DNA of 64,000 bases from Cryptomeria japonica (taxonomy: Eukaryota; Streptophyta; Pinopsida; Cupressales; Cupressaceae), in contig NC_081409.1 of the NCBI RefSeq assembly GCF_030272615.1, forward strand, positions 470,076,573 to 470,140,572, written 5' to 3'. The notes under the pieces are model-generated. The model was not told where the DNA came from, ran no database searches, and saw nothing but the letters and a program-made list of their open reading frames with translations. Shown one piece after another: positions 55,314 through 64,000 of the stretch. Position 1 is the stretch's first letter. Every line of letters begins with the position of its first letter. A program made the translations under genes and the position numbers.

Positions 55314-58300
55314 TCATGTCTCTACCGAAGGGGAAGAAACCCTCAATCTATCTCTGAAGTACTCAAATGACTCTTTAGGCAAAGGTTTAGTGAAGATGTC
55401 TACAATCTTCTCTTTAGTGTTCAAATAAACTAGTTTGACTTCATTTGCTTCCACCCTCTCCTTCAAAATGTTATACTTGATAGATATGTTCTTTTTCTTA
55501 GAATGAAATACCGAATTCTTTGATATATCAATAGCAGCAGAGTTATCATAGTGAATAACTACCAGTTCATTACAATCCATCTTTATATCCTTCAACATTT
55601 GCTTCATCCATAGAACTTGTGTGTAGTTAGTAGTAGAAGCAACATACTCAACTTCAGTAGTAGATAAAGAGGTGCATGACTACTTTTTGTTGATCCATGA
55701 AACAAGTTTCTTTCCAAGAAAGAAAGCTCCATTGGATGTTCTATTCCGATCATCAACATCTCTAGCCTAATCTACATCTATATATGCACATAATGTAAAG
55801 TCATCATTTTTAGGATACCACAAACCATATTCAATTGTTCCCTGCAAATACCTGAAAATCCTTTTCATCACACTCTCATGATTTTCTCTAGGATCACTCT
55901 GATACCTTGATACAATACAAATTGCATTCATTATATCTGGTCTAGTCTAAGTTAGATATAACAAAAATCTAATCATAGACTTGTACCTTGTAGGATTTAT
56001 CGGTGTAGATGCATATTTCTTTATCAATTTCTCACTTGTAACCATCAAAGTACCAATCGGTTTAGAATTTTCCATACCAAATTTCTTCAGCAACTACCTA
56101 GCATACTTACTTTGACAGATGAAAATACCTATATCAGTTTGAGTGATCTGCAAGCCTAAGAAAAATTTCATCTCCCCAATCATAGACATCTCAAATTCAT
56201 TCTTCATATTGTTAGAGAATTTCATACACAACTTATCTTCACCTATAAAATTGATATCATCAACAAAGACCTCAATAATCAATACGTCATTATCATTGAT
56301 CTTATAATATAAATTACTATTAGCATTACCTTTAGTGAAATCAATCTTCAAAAGATATTTATCCAATTTTGCATACCAAGCTCTAGGGGCTTATTTCAAT
56401 ACATATAAAGCTTTCTTTAATCTGGAAACCATGTTTTTGTCATTTGAAAGTGAATATCCATCAGGTTTCTCAATATAAACTTCCTCTTCAAAATCTCCAT
56501 TCAGAAATGCACACTTAACATCCATCTGATAAACCTTGTAGTTATTATGTGCAACATAAGCAAGAAATAATCTCACAACTTCAATCCTAGCTACCGGTGC
56601 AAACGTTTCACCATAATCAATTCCTTCCTATAGAGAATATCCTTTACAAACCAATCTAGCTTTATTCCTCACAAATTTTCCATCTTCATTTAATTTATTC
56701 CTAAGAACCCATTTAGTTCCAATAACATTCTTATTTTTAGGTCGGGGAGCTAAAGTCCATGTGTTATTCTTTTCTATATGATCTAATTCTTCTTCGATAG
56801 ATTTTTTCCAACATTCATCTTTACAAGATTCAATTACTGATGCTGGTTCAACTTGAGAAATTAAACATTCTTCATCAGCAGCCAACCTTCTTCTTTTCAT
56901 CACTCCTTTGGTTTTGTCTCCAATGATCTGATCTTCTCAATGATTCAACCTTACATTCCTAGGAGTCTTCTAATTTTTTGTTCCTTTGTCCTGATCTTCA
57001 ATTATTGTTAAATTTTTTGATATTGTCAGAGTAACTGGTTCAACATTATGTTCTAGTGTAGGTGCTACCAGTTTAGTTATGATCATTTCCACTACTGGTT
57101 CTCTCTCATAAGTTCTGATTTGACTTTGATTCTTCTCATCCACCTTGACATTTGTGCTCTCCACAATTCTCTGCAATCTTACATTAAAATAACCAAGTCA
57201 TATTCTTTCATCACATCTAGGATCAAACTTTCCAATGGAATCATCTCTTTTGATATAGCATTTACTACCAAATATTTTGAAATAATTAACTGTCGGTATA
57301 TGACCAAACCATAACTCATAAGGTGTCTTACCGGTATCTCCTTTGATATGAACTCTATTGAATGTGTATACCAACGTGCTTACAACTTCTCTCCAATAGA
57401 CACAAGGAAACTTAGATTTCATCATCATAGTTCTAGTTGCATCCAAGATAGTTATGTTCTTTCTTTCCACAACTCCATTCTATTGAGGTGTCTGGGGTGT
57501 AGACAACTATCTCCTTATCCCATTCTTCTCACAACAGCTGTTAAAATCATCGAATGTGAATTCTGCACCCTAATCTAACCTTAAGCATTTAATCTTCAAT
57601 CTTGTCTCTGTCTCAACTTTAGCTTTAAAGATTTTAAACTTTTCAAATGCTTCAAACTTCTCCCTTAGAAAGGTAACCGACATCATTCTTGAATAGTCAT
57701 CAATGATTATCATGAAATATCTATCACCCTGAAAACTTTTGATTCTAGCAGGACCACACAAATCAGTATAAGCAAGATCAAGAACATCATTGGATTTGTC
57801 TTGTATAGTCTTAAAAGAAGTTATGACTTGCTTTCCCATTCGACACTCCTTACATGCCAGATTATAGGGCTTTGCAATCTTAGGTATATCTCTAACTACC
57901 TTAGTAGAACTGATCTTCACAATGCAGTCAAAATTCATATGACACAACCTCTTATGTCATAGCCAACTCTCATCAATTTGTCCAATCAAACATGTCTTCT
58001 CACCGAAGTTCAAATGAAATATATTACCTTTAGTATATGTACCAGTTGAAATATCCAATCTAGATCCATTGATAATCTTGCATTTTCCATCCTTGAACTA
58101 TAACTAAAGTCCCTTATCAACCAACTATCCCATACTCAGAAGATTATGCCTTAAACCTTCAACATAATAAATATTATCAGTGTTATGCTTACCATCCAAT
58201 GATATTATTCCTCTTCCCTTGATCATGCATGCTTTGTCATCTCCAAATCTAACCAGACCACCATCAAATTCTTGCAAAGATAAGAACTTCTTTTTATCTC

Positions 58301-58507
58301 TAGTCATATGATGTGAACATCCACTATCAATTACCCATTCATCATTGTCTTCAATTTTAGCAGCAAGGGTCTTCTCTTCAAGTATCATATCATCTTCCTT
58401 GATAGCCAAAAATACCGATTCATTTCCATTACTGGATCCACTAGTTGAATCTTGTATCGATTCATCGTCAGAATCAGTCACACCTTCCGCATCAACAAAG
58501 TAACATG
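55314..58507 (-). pseudogene. Copia B pol: protease, integrase, RT, RNase H
   Basis: One frame covers the whole stretch; every domain starts in the same register. Protease VIDSGCSHHMT has its catalytic Asp at 58326-58328. Integrase zinc finger LCHMNFD..CKECRMGK is at about 57830-57950, core motifs DDYSRMMSVTFL and NGVVERKNITI at about 57460-57700. RT has KNNTWTLAPRPKNKNVIGTKW, MDVKCAFLNGDFEEEVYIEK and FVDD at 56256-56267, with RNase H DNSAAIDISKN near 55540. About ten or more stops interrupt it. Several are CAG to TAG at Gln (for example before AEF, NGVVERK and SCTSLS) and Trp to TAG before ARDVDD. Copia RT normally has YVDD. Gag continues across the insertion at 62359. Confidence 0.92.
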
Positions 58508-60309
58508 ATTTGTGTAGTACCCCTCCTCGTTTGAACTTTTTAGACTCCTATTTTATTATTGTTTACTTTCAATGGATACATTACCATGATGTGTTATTCA
58601 GACTTATATGACATTATTTCATGTTTTATCTTGATATGAGGTGCATAATTTATTTGCAGTATTTCAATACTTGTGATTTATGGCATTTTATGGATTATTT
58701 CTATGTACTGACACTTAATTTTATATATGCAATGTGAAATTATATGTTGCATGTCTGTGAGTGTATTGGATGCAAGGAGACGATTTTCCTTCACTCACTC
58801 CAGTGAGAAAGGGAATGTCATGATTCTCCTTCATCGGTGTACATCTCATGTTTTTTATATTGTATTATGCATGTGTGGTTCGATGATGCAGGATATTGCA
58901 GGTTCCAATACCAGGTAGGTACGGGGTATCGTCTCCACCTAGCTTCATAGGTCTGAGCATGCCTTATATTTGTCCGATAGAAGTGGAGGAGGTAGTAGTT
59001 GACCCTTTTTTTACCCAGTTACACTCTTGTGAGTGTCGTCAGTCGGTCGTCCTGTCAGTTTGTTGGGCCTTCATGTATTGTCGTTTGACTTTTTCTGAGT
59101 CTTTGCTTGGGGTTTGTTTAGTTTGTGTGTTTTAGTGAATTTAATTAATTAATTAAATTTATGGAGTTATCTCATAGTGGTATTTTTAAATTATGTATTT
59201 TATGCATTGAGATTATAAATTTAATTAATTAAAAGAAGCTATTAAATTAAGTTGCAAGCTGCATGATATTAGAAATATATTTTATTTAAATTTTAGTGAA
59301 AAATAAATTAGATTAATTTCATTTATTGTTTCCTAGAATTTTAAATAAATAAATGATTAAAAGAATAAAAGAATAAATAAATAAATGAATAAAAGAATAA
59401 ATTAGAATTAAAGTATTTCTTTAATTCCTTTTTTAGGAATTTAATTAATTTGCATGAGAAAAGAAAAGAAAAAAAAATGATTTTTGTTTATTGCATGTTA
59501 ATTTATTCCTTTGTTAGGAATTAGAAAAGAAAAAGAAAATAGCTTTTTAATTACTAAAATTAAATATTAGGGTTTTTGGGAAAAATATATGCAACCTAGA
59601 ATTTTAGTTTAAAAGGGGAAGATATCTTTTTATTTTGAGAGTCACGGGAAAGAGGCAGAGATTTTGGTGAAGAAATATTATTTGGAAGCTTGTTGAAGGA
59701 TTGAATCTCTCCTACAAAGTACTTCTAGAAAACTATACCAGGTTGGGTGGCTTCTTCTGGTTGTTTTTAAAGAAAATATTTCTATTTCTTCCCTCTTTCT
59801 GAATGATGTGTGTGTTAAAATATTTGTCAAATCCAAAATATTTTCTGGTTATTTCTTGTTCTTGGCTAAAGTCCAATTCCTGAAATTGGTTTCTAGTTTA
59901 TGGAAAGAAGTTGTTTCCTAGGTGATTGTAGATTAAAATTTTGAGAAAATTGGGAAAAGTTAATATGACAAATTTTTCCAAGATTTTTTATTGTGCATGA
60001 AAATTGCAAGATTTGGGAGAAATGGGATTTACCAGAGAAAATATTCCCTCTTGTTTGAATTTTGTTTGATATTTGGCTATGGTTGTCCTTTTTAGTATTT
60101 GTGCATCTCTGTGTGATTATTTAGTTACTATGGTAATAAATTTAATTTCAATTAAATTTATTGTGTTATTAAGGTTATAGGGAAATTGTTTTATTTAATT
60201 ATTATGGGGAAAATTTAATTAAATAAATTTGGGAGAAATGAATTTTATTGGAAAAGGAAATTTGTTATATTCTGATGATATTGTAAATTTTAAATTAAAA
60301 AAAAATGTT

Positions 60310-60560
60310 GGTAGCAACTACTGATGGTAGTACAGCTACCAAACGGTAGCAGTACTACTAGTGATAGCATGCTACTGGTGGTAGCAGTGACTACCGTAAG
60401 GTAGCAGGCTACCTATGGTAGTACCTGCTACTGTGCGGTAGCAGTGCTACCATAAGGTAGTATGTACTACCTATGGTAGTACCTGCTACTGTGCGGTAGC
60501 AGTGCTACCATAAGGTAGTATGTACTACCTATGGTAGTACCTGCTACCATAAGGTAGCAA
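60310..60560 (+). repeat. Palindromic GGTAG/CTACC minisatellite
   Basis: Repeats of about 19-20 bases have GGTAG at one end and CTACC at the other with variable middles. A higher-order unit of 58 bases is perfect or nearly so at 60409-60466 and 60467-60524, with a shortened third copy from 60525. Every unit can fold as a short hairpin. Confidence 0.92.
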
Positions 60561-60663
60561 GGGGTTTTATTTTCATTGCTCCCTAGATAAATTTCATGCA
60601 AACCGAAATATGGTACTTTCGGATTTCCATGCCAGAGACATAAAATTTGGTTTCTAATTAATT

Positions 60664-60668
<5 letters not shown>

Positions 60669-60699
<31 letters not shown>
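60669..60699. repeat. AT dinucleotide microsatellite
   Basis: About 15 TA units. A shorter one lies at 62278-62292. Confidence 0.9.
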
Positions 60700-60700
<1 letters not shown>

Positions 60701-62358
60701 TTTATTTTAATTTTTGGACATTATATCATTTAAGTATTATTTTAATACTGTGCTAATTAATTCAGAATTTAGCTATTTTTCAGAAAAGCTTGTAATTTAA
60801 GATTTTATTTTTATGCTTGGAAATACATTAGGGGGTTAATTTTTATGAGATTTTATTTAACCTTATTGGACAAATGACAACATTGATATCCTTGTATTAA
60901 TATAGTTGTATTTTCTTATTTTCTGGAAAATCTTTAATTGCAAGTGTTTAATGCTTTTGGCTGTTTAAAGAAAAGATTGCCTGTATTAGGATCTTGTTTA
61001 AATGGTGTTTGTAGTCCAACTTAATTCCATTGTAATTCTAGTTGAGTTGTCATTATGCCATATGTTGTTGTACCCCCTTGGTCAGGTGTTGTTGTATAAC
61101 CCTGTTGATATGAGCCATTGTGTGTTTTGTTCTAAATAGTCAATCTTGGGTTAGTGATTGTGTATACTTCACCTGTGGTTTGTCAGGATTAGTTATGGCT
61201 ATCTGTTTTGCCATAGAGTTCTCATAGAGAGAGACCTTTTCCTGTTAGTGTCCTATGAGAGAGAGTGGCTTTCGAGCAGGGGCCGCGCCCGAAGTGGATG
61301 GTAGGATAACCCCTCGGAATTCAGTTAAGAAGTGATAACCTAATAATTGATTAGGGGGTGGGTAGTTAAAAATATTAATTAAGATAATGTGCCTTGCACA
61401 TGGTTGAGTGCTTCTATAGGCTCAGGATGTGGTGAGAAGGCCTGGAATGACAAACCTATCACCTCGTCTTCACAAAAGGATTGGTAGGGTCCTCATGAGG
61501 CTTAGATGGAGTCGGAGGTTCGGGAGAGGTTACCAAGATATCCTAGGATGGGGGTCAGGACCTATGGAGGCCTACCAAGGTAACCACCATAAGGCATGTG
61601 ATGACACTCTCTCCTTAGAGTCACTAGTGTTTTTGAGTTGAGTCACATAGATGTTTGCAGAGACATGTAGTTCTTTTGTACTTGTCTTATTTTGCTTGCT
61701 TGAGGGTCTTCTACTATCTCCTAGCATGGTGGGGTGGTTCCATTTCAGGATAACATGGTTGGGTGGTAGTGCCACTTCCCAACGGATGTTCTGGATTGTA
61801 TCTTCAGGCAAGGAAAGGCTTCACTGGTGTTTCTTGGTTCATGGTTCATGTACCAACTCTTGTTCGTGATCATTGTTCAATTGAGACCTTGTGGTCATTG
61901 TATCAAAATTTTATGTAACCTTCATATTGTAACTTTTGGATTATGTGGTATTTTTGGAAGCCATGTATTTATGGATATTGTAATATTATATTGGTGGAAT
62001 GTATGTTAATTCAGTTGCTTTGATCTTATGTATAAATGAAATATGGATAAATAAATGCATTGGAATACTTTGATTCTTTCATTGTAGAATTTAGATGTAT
62101 GTGTAGGTTTTATCTTAAGCATTTAATTTACCTAATTAAATGGACAATTGGATTAACCATGGTGTTAATATAATCTACAAATTAATCTTCATTAGTAACC
62201 CTTAGGAAATCATGTGTTAGACTTCTGTTATGTTATTAAACTTGCAATTGTTATAATTAATGCACTTAATATTTAATATATATATATATATATTCCACCC
62301 TTTAGTTTCCTAGTCATATTGCTTTCCTTTAGGGTTCCTGGTGAGGCATTACAATTTG

Positions 62359-63248
62359 TCTTTGTTTCGCTTGTACTTATGCTTGTTCCGATAATCAATG
62401 TTAGGCCTAAAAGATCTTCTAGGTCTTTCTTCAAATCTTGAATTCCTTTCAGGACATGTAGTTGCAAAATGACCTATCTTATTATATGCAAAGCATTTAA
62501 AATGTGTTTTTCCTTCATACTTACTTCCTGATAGTCCTTTAGGTACTCGTCTTGAAAATAAGGCTTCAAGTTGCTCAAACTCTTCTTCTTCTTTCTTCAT
62601 ATTCTCTATTTTCTTCGCATATAAATATTTCCAATCACTGTTGCTAGTAGATGATGTAGATTCATGAAAAGTTCAAAAGCATATATCATTAATTGTAGTA
62701 GCCTTCATCTTATAATTCAATGGAAAATCTCTCATTACTTTAGAAACTATTTCATCTTCTCTCAGAGATCTACCACAATATTGAATTCCCATAACAATCT
62801 CATTAACTTTTTCCATAAAAGAATTAATCCTTTCATATTCTTCCATCTTCAGGTTCTCATACCTCGCCCAGTAACCATCAAGTATAGAAATTTTAATAGT
62901 AGGATCACCTTCATTCAGAGTCTCTAATTTGTCCCATATAGCCTTTACAGTTGATTTATCAATTAGTCCCAGTATTTGCTGATCAGAAAGTGCACACAAA
63001 AGGGCTTCTCTAGCTCTACAATCATTCTCAAGCTCCTTATCTAGCCCTACCAAAGGAGGATTACCAAATTTTGGATTAAAAGGTGTAACTCCTTTCTTAG
63101 TGATCTCTTAAATTTCCTTTGCAAGGCATCTCAGATGAGTCTCCATCTGAATCTTCCATACCCTATAATTTATTTCATCAAGCCTAGGAATTTCTCTCTG
63201 GATAACAGCTACAGATGTACTTGATGAACTTGAACTGTTAGATGGCAT
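62359..63248 (-). pseudogene. Copia B gag
   Basis: ATG at 63248 (MPSNSSSSSSTSVAVIQREI) precedes the copia Gag motifs EINYRVWKIQMETHLRCL, AIWDKLETLNEGD and YCGRSLREDEIVSKVMRDFP. A knuckle CFAYNKIGHFATTC (about 62460-62510) has Tyr for the second Cys. Arg/Lys-rich sequence follows to 62359. The frame is single with two in-frame stops (TAA after LRCLAKEI and a stop before TFHES). It joins in frame to protease at 58507 across the inserted 3.84 kb. Gag would form the particle and package RNA. The knuckle change may have been present before inactivation or be later damage. Confidence 0.9.
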
Positions 63249-63290
63249 AGGATCTTCCTCAAGTGGTTAATCTTCTATAGAGAGGACCAA

Positions 63291-63302
63291 GCTCTAATAC
63301 CA
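63291..63302 (-). promoter_or_regulatory. Copia B primer-binding site
   Basis: Minus strand TGGTATTAGAGC, one C-to-T change from the initiator-tRNA-Met site, two bases from the LTR. Confidence 0.85.
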
Positions 63303-63304
63303 AT

Positions 63305-63844
63305 TGTTAGACAACTCAAATAACTAGAGGACAAATGAGAGGGGGGGGGTGAATCAGTTGTCACCTAATTATAGAACTTTAAGAATTCAAATCCTTATTA
63401 CTAGAACACATAAACTCAATACCGAAATGTATAAACCAAATACTGGAATAATTGATATATCAATTAAACATAAACATAAACATAAATGATAGAATAGTTA
63501 CCATCCATCCAGAATGCATGACACCAAGATTTATACATGGAAAACCCAGTAAAGGGAAAAACCATGGTGGGAAGCCTACCCCTAGTCAAATAATACTTCT
63601 GCAATAAGTATTTGATTACAAAATGAGGGGCCTGCAGATGGAGGAAGGCCAACAACCTGGAGCGGACTACTCATCACAAAAGGAGCCTCACTGACTATAA
63701 AATAAATGTAGACTACAATCCAGAAAGAAGAGTGAACTGCAAAGATAACATCTCCTATGCCTGAGTACAATTCCAGTTAAGTTCAATACTGAAGGTCTTA
63801 AACCTCTATTACAAACCCAATTCAATCACCTATGATTAATAAAA
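63305..63844 (-). repeat. Copia B 5' LTR (right copy), interrupted
   Basis: Begins TGTTAGACAACTC and matches 53701 onward until about 63840, where another LTR is inserted. The rest lies beyond the window. Confidence 0.92.
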
Positions 63845-64000
63845 TGTTGGGATCCAAGAACACTGAGAGTGGGGGGGTGAATCAATGTTTTGTCAGTAAG
63901 ATATAATTTTACCCTTTTATAACATACACATATAAATCGGTAAATGAAGAAACATATAACTTGAAGAAAATAAACCATCCACATAAATGAAAACCATAAC
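63845..64000 (-). repeat. LTR end of a further copia-type or X-type element
   Basis: Begins TGTTGGGATCC and has the same loop (GAGTGGGGGGGTGAATC) with stem AACACTGA/TCAATGTT, one mismatch. Its start resembles element X (AAGAACACTGAGAG). Only 156 bases are in the window. Confidence 0.75.

Larger units (their letters stand above)
58513..62353 (+). mobile_element. 3.84-kb LTR-like insertion in copia B gag-pol
   Basis: Starts TGTAGTACCCC and ends GGCATTACA, flanked by the target duplication ATTTG (58508-58512 and 62354-62358). Removing it rejoins copia B gag and protease in frame. The interior has no recognised protein and no internal terminal repeats, so it may be an unusually long solo LTR of a Ty3 type or a non-coding LTR-derived element. 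It includes a palindromic minisatellite, an AT microsatellite and a GC-rich patch (GGGGCCGCGCCC at about 61280). Orientation is a guess from A/T-rich 3'-like sequence at 61900-62060. Confidence 0.85.
53701..64000 (-). mobile_element. Ty1/copia element B, with nested LTR-like insertion
   Basis: Left LTR 53701-54956, right LTR from 63305, interrupted at 63845 by another LTR so its end is outside the window. Polypurine tract and primer site are at the expected places, and gag-pol is on the minus strand. The 5-bp sequence left of it is GAATA; the matching copy is not in the window. Removing the insertion at 58513-62353 leaves the frame of gag-pol unbroken, with only stop codons, so B is better preserved than A. 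Confidence 0.92.

Noticed and set aside
60310-60560. CRISPR-like array
   Set aside because: Units are direct tandem palindromes without unique spacers, in a plant retroelement.
61429-61869. Overlapping frames on both strands in the 3.84-kb insertion
   Set aside because: No recognisable domain, mutually overlapping, in an LTR-like non-coding block.

Overview
The window looks like intergenic, heterochromatic DNA from a large-genome seed plant, most likely a gymnosperm such as a conifer. I see no intact host gene. Nearly everything recognisable is a decayed retrotransposon, many of them inserted into one another. The plant assignment rests on a Ty3 chromovirus with a chromodomain, a Tat-lineage Ty3 element with the usual second (archaeal-type) RNase H, Ty1/copia elements primed by initiator tRNA-Met, and a plant mobile domain (PMD) sequence. 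The gymnosperm guess is weaker: it rests on the element density, AT-rich spacers and the look of several unassigned ORFs.

Region 1 (1-4.6 kb) holds two decayed minus-strand ORFs of unknown family in AT-rich DNA. Region 2 (4.6-30.6 kb) is one plus-strand chromovirus cut by three insertions: a solo copia LTR (5480-6416, TSD GGAAG) between gag and protease, a 3.7-kb non-coding insert (7372-11117) in the reverse transcriptase, and a 16-kb minus-strand Tat element (12778-29034) in the integrase. The Tat element carries, antisense to its pol and downstream of integrase, a PMD pseudogene with a candidate intron.

Region 3 (30.6-52 kb) is a stack. A minus-strand LTR element without recognisable pol, here called X (37319-51804, TSD ATTAT), encodes a coiled-coil/zinc-knuckle ORF1 and a protein of about 1,030 codons of unknown family. 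A tandem TRIM (three 135-bp LTRs, two 64-bp-class internal segments, TSD TCAAT) sits in its right LTR. A full copia element A (44905-51613, TSD GCTTA) sits inside the TRIM. The TRIM LTRs contain a tRNA-like body with A and B boxes. A plus-strand fragment with X-like organisation lies just to the left, with a solo LTR (35771-37009, TSD GACCT) in its 3' LTR.

Region 4 (52-64 kb) has a 5'-truncated LINE fragment ending at copia element B (53701 to near the window end). B's gag-pol is split by a 3,841-bp LTR-like insertion (TSD ATTTG) carrying a palindromic GGTAG/CTACC minisatellite. Another LTR begins at 63845 inside B's right LTR.

How the parts relate: the autonomous copia elements A and B and the pol-less X share the initiator-tRNA primer site, the sequence around the polypurine tract and a hairpin at the end of U5. 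This suggests X uses copia-type machinery. Decay is mainly by point changes, often glutamine CAG to TAG, with reading frames otherwise preserved over long distances in X ORF2 and copia B.
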